A stretch of 64,000 bases of DNA from Cornus controversa (taxonomy: Eukaryota > Streptophyta > Magnoliopsida > Cornales > Cornaceae): positions 36,503,001-36,567,000 of the forward strand of contig CM048845.1 of assembly GCA_026545225.1 (NCBI GenBank), given 5' to 3'. Positions 1 through 11,951 of the stretch are shown piece after piece. Each line of letters begins with the position of its first letter. Position 1 is the first letter of the stretch. The position numbers and the translations under genes are program-made. The notes under the pieces were generated by a model. That model searched no databases, had not been told where the DNA came from, and worked only from the letters and a program-made list of their open reading frames with translations.

Positions 1-1699
1 GGTTTTATGGAAATTTATTTATGTTGTGAGTTGTGGATGAGTATATGAACCTAAGAAATGCATCTAGACTTGTGATAATCAGGTTTTTGGACATTTTTTA
101 ACTTTCGGTCACCTAGTCTCTGCAATAGCCAACCAAAAGTGTGAGATCCTGAACATTTGTAAATGGGGTACCTATTTCGGACGACTGAAGAAGAGCTTCA
201 ATTGACCGAAAGCTCCCTTTCAACCAACTAAAGCTACTTTCCAGCCAACCGATAAAGCTAAAAACCTGAAGGTCAGCTGAGCCCAGGGTTCAGCCCAACA
301 AAGGGGGTTTCAACCGACCAAAACTGGATTGAATTGGAAATTCTTAACTTGGTATCAAAAATGAGTATGTATAGATGCATAGACCAATGTGGAAACTATT
401 AGGATAGGCAATAAATGAGTATACACATATGTAATTGCGTACGTAAAGATAGCATCCGCAATTATATAGTTTTAAGGTGAGATTAGCGATGAGTAGTATA
501 GATGTGTGACTATCCCTGTTAACCAATCATTTTCCCTGCTTTTGATCAAGTGTTGAAAATCAAAGCATGACAACTTGGTATCAAAGCATAATATCAAAAA
601 GTGATTGTGATTAGGAGTGTGGGTGTTTGACTTAATCACCCTTAGTTTTCAAGAGTTGGAAATCAGGGCGTAACAAAAAATCCCAAATAAAAGTAATTAA
701 TACACCATTACTTGGCTAGGGTTTCATCAAAACCCTGGCGAGGGAGTTAGTTGATCATGGTGATGAAGAAATACTCCATGGACAGAGGTGATTCCATATT
801 CAAAGTGATCTTCCAACCTTGTCAAGGCCTTCTCTCTCTAGAACTTCTCTTTCTCTCACTAGAAAACTATAAATCTCTCACTACTCTAAGCTATCTCTAA
901 TTATGTCTAATTATCCCCCCTATATCTAACCATTACATGTATATTAGATTTGAAGCCCAAAATATCTTCAAAATATCAAGCAAAGCTTGTTGGGGAAGAT
1001 TCAAAACAAGTGAACAATTGGCCAAGTTAGGAGAAAAATGGTCTTCAGCTGGTGCCCTATTACGATTCCGCACAACTGCGCTAAATTACGATTCCGTGTA
1101 AGTGTTCGCCTTCTAAGCTTGCTGATGTGGCTCACTTTGCTTTTTGGATTGGTCCATTGATGCTTGATCCACACTGAATTGACTCTTTATATGCATTGGC
1201 ACTCGGAATGACGATGCTCGCACATGGAATGATCGAAATCACCAGAAATGACAACATTTTTGAGATAAAATCTGAAAACAAGAAAGCAACATAAAACTAT
1301 AAGTAAATGCAGCTAAAGGGTTAAAATATGTAGTCGGCGATGGTTGATGGTGGTGGGTGGTCACTTCACGGCTGCGGATACGTGTAGTTGGAGATGGAAG
1401 GTGGCAGATAAATAGTGATGGGCCAAATATGGCTGGTTGGGGTTTAGAAGTTTGGGGCCAATTCTGACCCAATTTGGGAGTTGGGTTTGAATTGGAATTG
1501 AAATTGGGCTGGAATTATGGTGGATTGGGTATTGGGTTGGTTTGGATTGGAATCATGGCTTTGGGCCATGGTTGGGTTAGGTTGAGGGAAATTGGTTGGG
1601 CCATGATTGGTTTAGTCCCTGGACTGCAAATTGAATTGAAAATTGATTTTAAAGTAGGTCTATACTTTAGGCAAAATATGAATTTCACCTAAATGAATG
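1..1699. other. No gene seen; repeat-derived sequence
   Basis: I see no supported coding region. Around 564-590 the sequence reads CATGACA, two bases, then TTGGTATCAAAGC. That looks like an LTR end followed by a primer binding site complementary to tRNA-Met, so the start of the window may be an LTR-retrotransposon remnant on the plus strand. A run rich in TTGGG and TGGATT at 1470-1640 gives small open frames that resemble no protein I recognise. Confidence 0.4.
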
Positions 1700-2350
1700 G
1701 ATTGGAATTAGGTCTAGAAATTTGACTCTAAACCTGATGTCAGAAAATAAGCCAAAATTACAATTTGACCCATGAATTTGAAAATTTAAGTGAAAATACA
1801 ATTTCACCCAAATGAATGAACTGAATTTGAGAACTTAGATACGAATATGATTCTACCCAAAAAGTTGAATTGAAACTAGGCTCAAAGCTGCAGTCTGAAC
1901 CTTGAATTGGAAAGAAGTCAAGAATTGTAAATTGACCCCTGACTTTGGAAGCTTGAGTGAAAATACTATTTCACTAAAGTGATTGAATTGAATTGATAAT
2001 TTGGATAGAAATACAATCCCAACCAATGATTCAATCGAAACTAAACCCAAGGCGGCAATTTGAACCTGGAATTGGAAATGGGTCAAAATCGTGAATTGAC
2101 CTATGGAATTAAAAATTTGAATAAAATTGAGAATTTTGGATAGAAATACAATCCCACCCAAACAATTGAATTGAAACTAGGCCAAAGCTATAGTTTGAAC
2201 ATAAAATTTGGGAATGGGTCAAAATCATGATTGAAATTAGAATTGGAAATTTGAGCGAAAATACAATTTCACTCGAGTGATTGAACTTGAAATTGAAAAC
2301 TTAGATAAGAATACGATCCTACCCAAGCAATTATATTGAAACTATGCCCA
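1700..2350. repeat. Degenerate tandem repeat, unit about 135-165 bp, about four copies
   Basis: A block containing ATTGAAACTAGGCCCAAAGC, then a GAATTGGAAATGGGTCAAAA-like segment, then GATAGAAATACAATCCCACC recurs with its anchor near 1868, 2034, 2168 and 2335. Copies are diverged and of unequal length, so this is an old array. It ends in a (GA)n microsatellite at 2351-2370. Open frames across it are fortuitous. Confidence 0.6.
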
Positions 2351-2370
2351 GAGAGAGAGAGAGAGAGAGG

Positions 2371-3549
2371 GAGGTATTTTTGTCAATGAAAATAAGACTT
2401 CTTTGTAATTTAATGGTATTCTAAAAGTAATAATGTTATTTTGGTTACAAAACTAATAATAATTTGGACAGAGAGGAGTCATTGTGATTACGCACCAAAC
2501 TTCTGCAAAGTACGACACAACTTTTTTCTTAATTTATTGTAACTAGGACAAATCTAATTTACTCTATTTGTTTGTTGTATGTGCATGTTTGCTATTAAGA
2601 TAATAATTATTCTATCAGATTCAGCACTTTTTAAATATGGGTTTTGTAAATGGAATGGTAAATCGCATCGCATGACATCCATGTAGTGGGATCACCACAC
2701 TTTCAAAAATTGTTGAATTCAGCATCTCTATAATTGCTCTTGCTATTAAAGTTGCTGAAATTTAGATAAGCTAGCTAACAAGAATAAACGAAACCTGTTA
2801 AACCTCTATGTAGGTTTACACATGATTTGGGTTCTTTTCATTTTTCTTTTTACCAAATCTTTGTCAAATTATTAACTCATTCATCTTCATTTTATCACAA
2901 ACAAAATAACTTTCCTGTGTAGAAATCATTTATTTGTTTAAATTTTCAGGCTTTACAATTATCATAATGTACTATTAGGCTTGACAGCTCAAACTTTTAT
3001 TACTGTCTAATTTTTGAGTCATACAACTAGGAAACTCTGTGCATGGAGTATACCTCATCATTTTTATGAGTATCCCTATTTTCTTCTTTTATTAAATTGT
3101 TCAAAAAATCAAGGATTGTAGGAGTGATATCTCCCCTACCTTCCAAGAGTTCAAGTCCCCGTGTGAGTTTCTTACCAATAATAATAATAAACAAATTGTT
3201 TAAAAGCTAGACCAAGTGCTTTGAATATCACCAAATAAACCCGATGAGAATATAGTTAGGGGTCTCAATTGGTGTATCTTCTTCATGTTCATGTCGTGTC
3301 ATGACACCACAATTCTATTATATGAGCCGATACAAACACAACACAATTAGCACGAACACAACAAGGTTATTAAACAGGTAACATAACATGACCCGTGTAA
3401 CCTATTTAATAAATGAATCAAGACCCGTTTAATTTGGCACCATGGCTTTTCTCCAGCTGGGATGTATGAAAATATCAAAATTAATTTTTACCCAAAAAGA
3501 AATCAAAATTAAAACATGCATTACGACATGCAGAAAATGATATCAGACA
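2371..3549. other. No gene; possible short SINE-like and other repeat pieces
   Basis: I see nothing coding. At 3115-3180 a stretch with GAGTTCAAGTCCCC (similar to a tRNA B box) followed by an ATA-rich tail may be a SINE remnant. At 3290-3440 a segment with ATAACATGACCCGTG and GACCCGTTTAATTTGG resembles dispersed plant repeats. Both calls are weak. Confidence 0.3.
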
Positions 3550-3848
3550 TTAAGGCCTCAATTGGTGGCATATTCTAACTAAAATACAAGCAGAAAAGAA
3601 CCTCAAATGGATAAATGATGAATATACTGCTCCCAAATGTTCAAATATGTCAGCAGCTATTTTAAATATACCCACAAATCATATACACTGATGTCATTAA
3701 AATATTTAAGTAACAAACGTTCTTTGATGGTTTCCTCAACTGATTCTAAAATGCAATCTGGATCTCCTCACACAAGAAATAGTTTAGATTTGTAATGCCA
3801 GATGAATACCCACTTCCAAACCCAGGGAAACGATGTCTGACTAAGCTG
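3550..3848 (-). other. STR8: Probable 3' untranslated region of the rhodanese-like gene
   Basis: This segment lies directly downstream, on the minus strand, of the TGA stop at 3849-3851. It has single-copy-looking sequence without transposon features. I see no clear canonical AATAAA signal, so the end is a guess. Confidence 0.35.
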
Positions 3849-3993
3849 TCATCTGCTTTGCAACTCCAGATCTTGATAATAATGCCATTTTTTGTATCTC
3901 TGATGCCCTGGTAGCAATGGCCTAAGTCGAGTCGCAGCTGTGCATTTCACACAGCAACATCCTCTGAGATCATTCATGCAACCTTTACAACAT
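3849..3993 (-). CDS. STR8: Rhodanese-like gene, last exon (Cys-rich C-terminus)
   Basis: This 145-nt terminal exon encodes 47 residues and the TGA stop at 3849-3851. The first base completes a codon with the last two bases of the exon at 15576-15851 (TT plus A gives Leu). The acceptor reads TTTCCAG on the minus strand. The peptide starts CCKGCMNDLRGCCCVKC and continues with RLRPLLPGHQRYKKWH, the conserved Cys-rich tail of plant UPF0176-type rhodanese proteins and probably metal-binding. The closing DLELQSR is not recognised as conserved. The upstream intron is 11.6 kb and contains a CRM-like retrotransposon. Recognition rests on joining smoothly with the other four exons, so confidence is high despite the short length. 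Confidence 0.88.
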
Positions 3994-6558
3994 CTGGAAA
4001 GTAAAAAATTTGCATGGTTCAGGATGTACACAGTAACATAAAGAGCCGATTCAGTAGCTTCTACTCAAGCATAAGAAGTTTACTCTTCAAAAAATATAAA
4101 ACTTTGACAAGGGGAAGGAGGATGACGGACATGATCATGTCAAAGATGAAAATGACATCAACCATTAGAATGGAGATCTCAGTACCCAAAAATAATTATT
4201 CAAAATTTAGCTATCATGTGTTTTTTTTTTCTCCCTAGGACGACCTCAATTCTTGAATTCCTCAGGATGTAGCTATTGATGCCATGATATAACTCCACTT
4301 CAAATGCTAATTCAAAGTTTTACTTTCCTTGGCAAAGGATATAATTATCTTAAATGATCACACCTGTGTAGAGTCATAACCCCTTTAGTGAATGCCCTAT
4401 AAATAGCGAATTTCATAATTATTTTTTGCAATTTGGCAAATGAAACGCAACATATAGAAATTCAAATATTAGGGTTGGCTTAATCACACTCCATTTTTTA
4501 TACATCTGGTCTACTCTTGTAATATGTGAGTCTTATTATGTAACATGATGGAGTAGAAACAAATGCTACCCTATGTGTCTATGCTGGGACCATTTTCGAA
4601 ATGCTGCTAAGATTATATGTGGACCTTAAAACAAAGAATATAAAAAATAGTTAAATCCAGGAAAACTGAAGGAAACTTGTAGAACTTTTACAGTCGTTTC
4701 TTGTGGTTTCATGTACTAAAACACAGCTTTATTTGTGTGTTTCAAACTTGCACATAACCGCAATTTGGAGCTCAAAGCTAAAACTGGAGTGTATATATGG
4801 TTCTCTTATAAATAGCAATTATAGATTCGAGCACAGTTCAACATGAAATTTTATAACAAAACCAAAATGGGGGAAATACTCCAAGGAATAAAGAAAACTT
4901 AAAGCTAAAACTTACATAATTTCACAAATTCAACAAATTTAGGAAATCATTATGTACAGTGTGAATTCTGTTGGTGCATCTATCCATTGATCATGCATAT
5001 TGCATGATGGAAATTCCGTTGTTCATGTATATTGTGTGATGTGGACAATGGACAGATTACTGATAATGAACATAATGGCATAAAAAATCTTAAGAAAGGA
5101 ATGACAAACACATGCATGATAGCGCTATAATTCCTCTAGTGAAAGGGAAATTTTCTTAAACCCAGAAAGCCTTGGTCCTAACTACTTGAGTTGGCTACAG
5201 CTAGCCTTCTTCTCTGGTCTACTACATGTAAAGTCATATACTCGAATAAAAGAAATGTTATCAACACAAATTTCATGTTTAAAGAACCATAGCCAAAATG
5301 GTGACAATTAAATATCACATTTTATTAAATTTTGAAGAAAAATGGAATACAATTGGTATGGTATTCTTCTGAAAATATAAACCTATGATTCTTCACTGCT
5401 AAAAGTCCAATTTGATACTTGCCAAAAAAAAATTTTGATTCGATGAGTTAATAACGTGTTCCTAGGATAAAACAGCGGAAACTTCTCCACTTGATAACAA
5501 ATTTTTTAGATCCAATCACTCAGGTTTCCAAAAAATTACGTTGGAGGTTTCAGATCAGAGGATGATTTGAGTGACAATGCAAAGAGTTCGCTATCACCAA
5601 AAAAGCTTACATTCTAATTGAATATGCAGGCAAGGATCTGAAATTGAGGGAGGCAGTCCTGCTCAGACACAGCAAGGATTATTGGATTATCTAAATATCT
5701 GTGTTTAAATTTCATTGTAAGAGTATAAATAGGAAGGGTTTTTTGGTGCAGTGCTTGGTTTACTAGAGAGGTTTATGGTGGGAGATGAAGGGGATCAGTG
5801 GTGGTGTTGCAAAGAGAAAGTAGAGAGGAGGAAAGAAAAGAAATTCAGAATGGTTTAGCAGGGGCAGAATAGACTTTTTAATTTTATTAAAGGCAAATTT
5901 GATTTTCTGAATTTTGGGTCAAAAAACAAGTTCAAGTATAACATGCAATCATCTAATGCACAATTGTCATTCAAAAGCGTATAATGGTCAACAAAACAAG
6001 AGTAAGTTACACAGACACCCCTGAGGTTGAGGTTTACCCACAGATGCTATGTGTTCGGCTGCTTTTGGGGTTTGGAAACGCGTGCCAGGAATTATAAGAA
6101 ATTCCAAATTGGAAGAGCCTTGCAAACATCCAGAATGGAAAGGCTTCAAGTGATTGTGAAAGAGCCTGAAATGACCACCCTCAAGGTTCTTTTTTGCCTT
6201 TTTGAGAAAAGGATTTCGGAGTATTTGCTATGGCTAGGAAAGAACTAGGAATTAAAATTGCTCAATTGGAAAGCAATTAGACTAGGAAAGTAATTACATT
6301 TAACTATGGAATTAAAGTGCAACACCAGAAAATAAAGTGCTAAATTGAAATATAATGAAAAGACATTTGCATTAGTTGAAGATAATTGAAATGCAAGTTG
6401 TTGTGTGGTTGAGGAACAGTTTGCAAATGATTCTAAGTTACATATATATAAAACTTTCAACCAGCAGTTTGAATTGGCAGTTGCATGATTTGCATCTTCC
6501 ACGTCCCACCAACGAAATACTGCCATGTGTCCCACATATTATTGGTGTCTCTTTATTC
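3994..6558. other. Intron sequence without recognised gene
   Basis: This is the downstream part of the last intron. No convincing coding region is visible. At 5165-5245, read on the minus strand, GTAGCCAACTC and AAGGCTTTC resemble the common 3' end of plant LINEs, suggesting a LINE tail. Near 6013, CACAGACACCCCTGAGGTTGAGG resembles ends of Mutator-like MITEs, weakly. The interval ends at the target duplication of the CRM element. Confidence 0.45.
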
Positions 6559-6563
6559 ACTCT

Positions 6564-6932
6564 TGATGTAGGACAATTGGCTTTGAAGTTTGAAGAAGAG
6601 ATTGACCGAAAATTGGCAAAACGCGCTGGTCCGAAGAAACGGGCATAACTTTATTGTTTTAGTATTTTCTTTCCTTTTTCGTTTCCTTTGGAAATAGATT
6701 TTCTCTTCCTGTTAGGATTAGAATTTCTACAAGTTTCCTTTATTTTTAGTTTTTCTAGTACTGTTAGGATTATGATTTCTCTATTATAAATATATGTACT
6801 GCCATAGGGCAAAGATCAATCAATTTATCAATAAAGTTTTACTTTGGTTTACAATTAATTGTGCTAGTAAATTCCAGATTCTGTGTTCTTAGGGTTTACG
6901 CTGGTAACCCCTTATACTTCCGTTCTGCGTCA
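6564..6932 (+). repeat. 5' LTR of the CRM-like element
   Basis: This 369-bp LTR starts TGATGTAGGACAATTGG and ends TTCTGCGTCA. It matches the 3' LTR at 11494-11951 except for an 89-bp duplication present only there and scattered substitutions. TATAAATATATG near 6784 is a plausible TATA region and AATAAAG near 6829 a possible polyadenylation signal. Confidence 0.92.
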
Positions 6933-6934
6933 AG

Positions 6935-6946
6935 TGGTATCAGAGC
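6935..6946 (+). promoter_or_regulatory. Primer binding site (initiator tRNA-Met) of the CRM-like element
   Basis: TGGTATCAGAGC, two bases after the 5' LTR, is the standard plant retrotransposon site complementary to the 3' end of initiator tRNA-Met. Confidence 0.9.
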
Positions 6947-6966
6947 CTAAGGATTTGCCTTGTACG

Positions 6967-8231
6967 ATGGTCAACAACGAAGACGGAGGAGTTAACCCTG
7001 GCGACGCTGGTCGTAGGGATGCAAATATATAGGCAGCGATTAACGAGTAGCAACAGGCGATGGACAGGTTAACGGCCACGTTACAGCAACTGATGGAGCG
7101 GCAGCCTAATCCGGACATCCCTATTGGTAACGCTCAAGCCCCTGCCAACAGAGTTAGAGTCGAGGGAGTTGCCCTTGGCCGCCCTGGAGGTGGACATCCG
7201 CCTAGAGCGGCGAGACACGAGCAGTTCGAAGATTTGAGTGATGAAGACTCTGATGAAGACGTTGCGAGTCACCAAGGAATTCGTCAACAAAATCGAAATC
7301 AAAATCAACCTGACTATAGAATACGCGCAAACATACTGCTGTTCCATGGTAAATTGCATATTGAAGAATTTCTGGACTGGATTTCTGAGGTTGAGAGGTT
7401 TTTCGGATGACTGAAGTTACAGAGGATCGACAAGTCAAGATGGTGGCGTATAAGTTGAGAAGCGGGGCTGCTGTTTGGTGGGAGAAGTTACAAAACGATA
7501 GGCGACAACAAGGCAAGGCTCCTATACGAACCTAGAGGAGAATGAAACAACTTCTGATGAGCAGGTTTTTACCCCCAGATTATGAGCAATTTATTTTCCA
7601 GAATTACCAGAATTGTGTGCAGGGTAATAGGACTGTTGCGGATTATACTGAGGAGTGGACCAAGCTGTCAGTTCGTAACAACCTGAATGAGACTGAGGGA
7701 CAGCAGGTTTCCAGATACTTAGAAGGATTGAAGTCTACCATTCAAGACAAAATTGGACTACAAGTTGTTTGGACAGTGGATGAGGCGCAAAACATGGCCT
7801 TGAAAGCAGAGTTAATGGAGAAAGCATCCAATCGATTTTCCTACTACAAGAAGGACACGGCTGGGATGTCTAATGCAGTTGCAAATAGGAGCAGATTTCC
7901 ACCAGGCGATGGGCAGAATTTTCAGTCTAAAACTGCTACAGATCAGACTCAAAGGGGTTCGTCTTTTAGTAATAACCATGCTGGGACGCGTCCGACAGCA
8001 GCAGCTACGAAGGAAGACCCATGGATGGCGCCAAACCCATATGCTAAAACAGGTGGTTTGAAGTACTACAAGTGCGGCCAACCAAGCCATCGTTCGAATG
8101 AATGTCCAGCCAGAAAACTAATGAATTTCGTGGATATTGGGGAAAACAACGAGTACGATCAGGATTTTGAAGAAGGAGTAGGCATTGACGAACTCCTGGA
8201 TGGTGCAGAAATTGCGGAGGAACAGGGATAG
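6967..8231 (+). pseudogene. gag of the CRM-like element, broken
   Basis: The likely start is the ATG at 6967, 20 bases past the primer site. The frame meets TAG near 7030 and again near 7046, resumes with an acidic stretch at 7060-7410, shifts frame near 7405 and has another stop near 7532 before running open to 8231. The capsid-like core contains the RFLPPDYEQ block and a region resembling RNNLNETEGQQVSRYLEGL. Near 8073-8105 there is a CCHC zinc knuckle whose first Cys is replaced by Tyr (YYKCGQPSHRSNEC), so nucleic-acid binding would be impaired. It is not functional as it stands. Confidence 0.88.
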
Positions 8232-8339
8232 CATGTCAACTGTGTGATTCAGCGAGTCATGTGTTCAACGAAGCTGGAGGATTTCTCACAAAGAAACAAT
8301 ATTTTAAGGCTTGCTGCAGTGTCTAGGGCAAAGTCTGTG

Positions 8340-10189
8340 ATTTAATTGTTGACAGTGGAAGTTGTGAGAATTTTGTGTCCAGAAAACTAGTGGAACATCT
8401 GAAGCTACAGGCTAAAAAACATCCAAAGCCGTATGCGATTGGGTGGATTCAAAAGGGGCCTAAAGCGAACGTGACGGAGGTGTGTAAAGTTCCTATTTCA
8501 ATCGAACAGCATTACCGAGATGAGGTGGTCTGCGATGTAGTCGACATGGATGCTAGTCACGTGTTATTGGGACGACCATGGCAGTTTGATGTGGATATCA
8601 CCTACAGGGGGCACGACAATGTTTGTATTTTCAGTTGGGATGGCAGGAAGATTGCAATGGTTCCGAAGCAGAGTTCCAGTGGTGGCTCAACTAAGGCCAT
8701 GGTAGAAGAGCAGTCCTTAGTCTCTTTAGTCACATTAGTAACTAAGTTAGAATCTGAAGTTAAGGAAGCACAGGAGGTACATGTTGTAGTTGTGCGAGCT
8801 CTAGTGATAAAAGGCAAGGAAGAGCAGAGAGTTGTGTTACCCAAGGAGGTGCAGTCCTTGTTGACCGAATTCAGTGAGTTGGTGTCTGAAGAGTTACCAA
8901 ATAATCTTCCACCGTTGAGAGATATTCAGCACCATATTGATTTAGTTCCGGGAGCAAGCTTACCAAATTTGCCACACTATCGGATAAGTCCCAAGGAGAA
9001 TCAGATTTTACAGGCTAAAGTGGAAGAATTGTTGCAGATGGGGTTCATTCGAAAGAGAATGAGTCCTTGCGCTATTCCCGCGTTACTAGTCCCAAAGAAA
9101 GATGACAGTTGGAGGATGTGTGTTGATAGTCGCATGATCAACAAGATAACTGTCAGATACAGCTTTCCAATTCTGAGATTGGATGACATGCTAGATATGT
9201 TGGAGGGTTCGAAGTTGTTCTCAGAGATCGACCTGCGAAGTGGATACCATCAAATTCGGGTCAAACCTGGTGACGAATGGAAGACGGCTTTCAAAACAAA
9301 GGATGGACTCTACGAGTGGCTGGTTATGCCTTTTGGATTATTCAACGCGCCTAGTACTTTTATGCGGCTTATGAACCAGGTATTGCGACCCTTCATTAGA
9401 AAATATGTAGTCGTCTATTTTGATGACATACTGATGTACAGTCAGAGTGAAAAAGATCATATGGAGCATCTACGGGCTGTGTTAGAGGTGTCGTCCGAAA
9501 ATAAGCTGTTTATCAACTTTAAAAAATGCAGTTGGCTGACAGAAAGATTGTTATTCTTTGGGTATGTGGTCAGTTCGGAGGGAATAATGGTTGATGATGA
9601 AAAGGTGAGAACCATTCGTGATTGGCCTACACCAAAGACAGTAGGAGAGGTGAGGAGTTTCCATGGGTTGGCGACATTTTATCGTCGATTTATTAGGGAC
9701 TTCAACAGTATTGTGGCTCCTATTATAGAGTGCTTAAAGAAGGGTAAGTTTCAGTGGGATGAAGATGCCGACACAGGTTTTGCAGTCATTAAAGAAAAAC
9801 TGTGCACTACTTCTGTTTTGGCTTTACCCAGTTTTGAGAAACTATTCGAGGTGGAGTGTGATGCTAGTGGAATTGGGGTTGGAGCAGTTCTGTCACAAGA
9901 GAAGAGACCAGTGGCGTTTTTCAGTGAGAAACTTAGTGATGCACGCCGAAAGTGGAGTACCTATGACCAAGAATTTTATGCTATTGTCCGTGCTCTGAAG
10001 CATTGGGAGCACTATCTAATTCAGCGAGAATTTATTCTTTACACTGATCACCAAGCTTTGAAGTATCTAAACAGTCAGAGGAGTTTAAGTAATATGCATG
10101 CTCGGTGGGCGACCTATATGCAGAAGTTTCCTTATGTGCTGAAACACAAATTTGAAATTCTGAATAAGGTGGCAGATGCATTAAGTTGA
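8340..10189 (+). pseudogene. Protease, reverse transcriptase and RNase H of the CRM-like element
   Basis: The aspartic protease signature DSGS lies at 8351-8362. From 8375 a 604-codon frame is open. It contains the linker, the Ty3 reverse transcriptase with [16 protein letters not shown] and YFDDIL (catalytic Asp-Asp at residues 350-351 of this frame, 9422-9427), and RNase H with VECDASG (Asp near residue 496) and TDHQALKYL. The frame ends at a TGA just after the VADALS block, which normally leads into integrase, so the stop is a mutation rather than a natural end. The protease is joined to degraded sequence upstream (8232-8340) with a broken frame. Confidence 0.93.
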
Positions 10190-11578
10190 TGCGTGAGTTT
10201 ACTGATCACTATACAGCAAGAGATTATTGGGTTTGAGTTCTTGAAGGAGTTGTATTCTGATGATAAAGATTTCGCTGAGGTATAGGAAAAATGTGGTCGT
10301 AGACAGACAAAGGGAGAATTCCATTTGGTCGAAGGGTACCTGTTCCGTGGTAATCAGTTATGTATTCCTTGGAGCTCCTTGAGGGAGAAGTTGATTCGAG
10401 AGTTACATAGTGGAGGTTTGAGTGGTCACTTGGGGCATGACAAGACTTTCAGTGGGATAGCCGAGCAGTATTACTGGCCTCAGTTGAAACGCAACGTGGG
10501 TAACCTTGTTCGCAAGTGTTATGTTTGTCAGACTTCTAAGGGGAAGGCTCAGAATACAGGTCTTTACATGCCTCTACCTGTACCGAATGCCATATGGGAG
10601 GATTTGTCGATGGATTTTGTTTTGGGTCTTCCACGAACTCAGCGTGGAGTAGACTCTGTGTTTGTTGTGGTTGATAGGTTCTCCAAGATGGGACATTTTA
10701 TCCCTTGTCAGAAGACATCTGATGCATCACATGTGGCTCAATTGTTCTTGCGTGAGGTGGTTCGTTTACATGGAGTTCCTAAGTCTATAACCTCTGATAG
10801 GGATTCAAAATTTCTTAGCCATTTTTGGGTTACGTTGTGGCGGCAGATGGATACTACTCTAAAATTCAGTAGCACTGCGCACCCGCAGAGCGACGGACAG
10901 ATTGAGAATCTGAATCAAACACTGGGGAATTTAATTTGGAGCATTTGTGGTGATAAGCCTAAACAGTGGGATTTAGTTCTGCCACAAGCTGAATTTGCGT
11001 ATAACAATGCAATTCACACTGCTACTGGTAAATGTCCTTTTGCTTTAGTGTATCGACAGCCTCCTAAGCATATGTTAGACCTAGCATGTCTTCCCAAGGT
11101 CACTGGAACAAGTGTTGCTGCCGAGAGCCTGGCTGAGCAGGTTCGCGATGTTCAAGCTGAAGTAAAGGCGTGGTTAGAGGAGAAGAATACGAAGTATAAA
11201 GCTGCAGCAGATGTGAAGAGACGTGAGAAATTGTTCACTAAGGGTGATCAGGTTATGGTGTTTTTGCGTAAGGAAAGGTTCCCAGTTGGTTCCTATAACA
11301 AGTTGAAGCCAAGGAAGTATGGGCCGTACAAGGTCATCAAGAAGATCAATGACAACGCATATGTGATTGACTTGCCTGCTGATATGAACATATCTCGTAC
11401 TTTCAATGTAGCTGACCTTTATGAGTTTAGTGATGATGTTCCGCTTTATCCGGATTACAACTCGAGGTCGAGTTCTTCGCAGGTGGGAAAGACTAATGTA
11501 GGACAATTGGCTTTGAAATTTGAAGAAGAGATTGACCGAAAATTGGCAAAACACACTGGTCCGAAGAAACGGGCATAA
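10190..11578 (+). pseudogene. Integrase of the CRM-like element, frame entering the 3' LTR
   Basis: After an in-frame TAG near 10284, a 417-codon frame runs 10325-11578. It has an N-terminal HHCC zinc-binding region (HLGHDKT, then [10 protein letters not shown]) and the DD35E core: Asp at residue 97 (MDFVLG), Asp at 158 (SDRDSKF) and Glu at 194. The C-terminal part includes [21 protein letters not shown]. The last 28 or so codons lie in the 3' LTR (from 11494), a layout known from CRM elements, where a short motif linked to centromere targeting is partly LTR-encoded. Confidence 0.9.
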
Positions 11579-11951
11579 CTTTATTGTTTTAGTGTTTTCT
11601 TTCCTTTTTCGTTTCCTTTGGAAATAGATTTTCTTTTCCTGTTAGGATTAGAATTTCTACAAGTTTCCTTTATTGTTTTAGTGTTTTCTTTCCTTTTTCG
11701 TTTCCTTTGGAAATAGATTTTCTTTTCCTGTTAGGATTAGAATTTCTACAAGTTTCCTTTATTTTTAGTTTTCCTAGTACTGTTAGGATTATGATTTCTC
11801 TATTATAAATGTATGTACTGCCATAGGGCAGAGATCAATCAATTTATCAATAAAGTTTTACTTTGGTTTACAATTAATTGTGCTGGTGGATTCCAGTTTC
11901 TGTGTTCTTAGGGTCTACGCTGGTAACCCCTTATACTTCCGTTCTACGTCA
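11494..11951 (+). repeat. 3' LTR of the CRM-like element with an 89-bp internal tandem duplication
   Basis: This 458-bp LTR starts TAATGTAGG where the 5' copy has TGATGTAGG. An 89-bp unit beginning TTATTGTTTTAG occurs twice in tandem (from 11581 and from 11670) but once in the 5' LTR, exactly accounting for the length difference. The duplication therefore arose after insertion or during its reverse transcription. Confidence 0.92.

Noticed and set aside
1474-1692. 72-codon frame rich in Gly and Trp
   Set aside because: It derives from a TTGGG/TGGATT-rich stretch next to a degenerate repeat.
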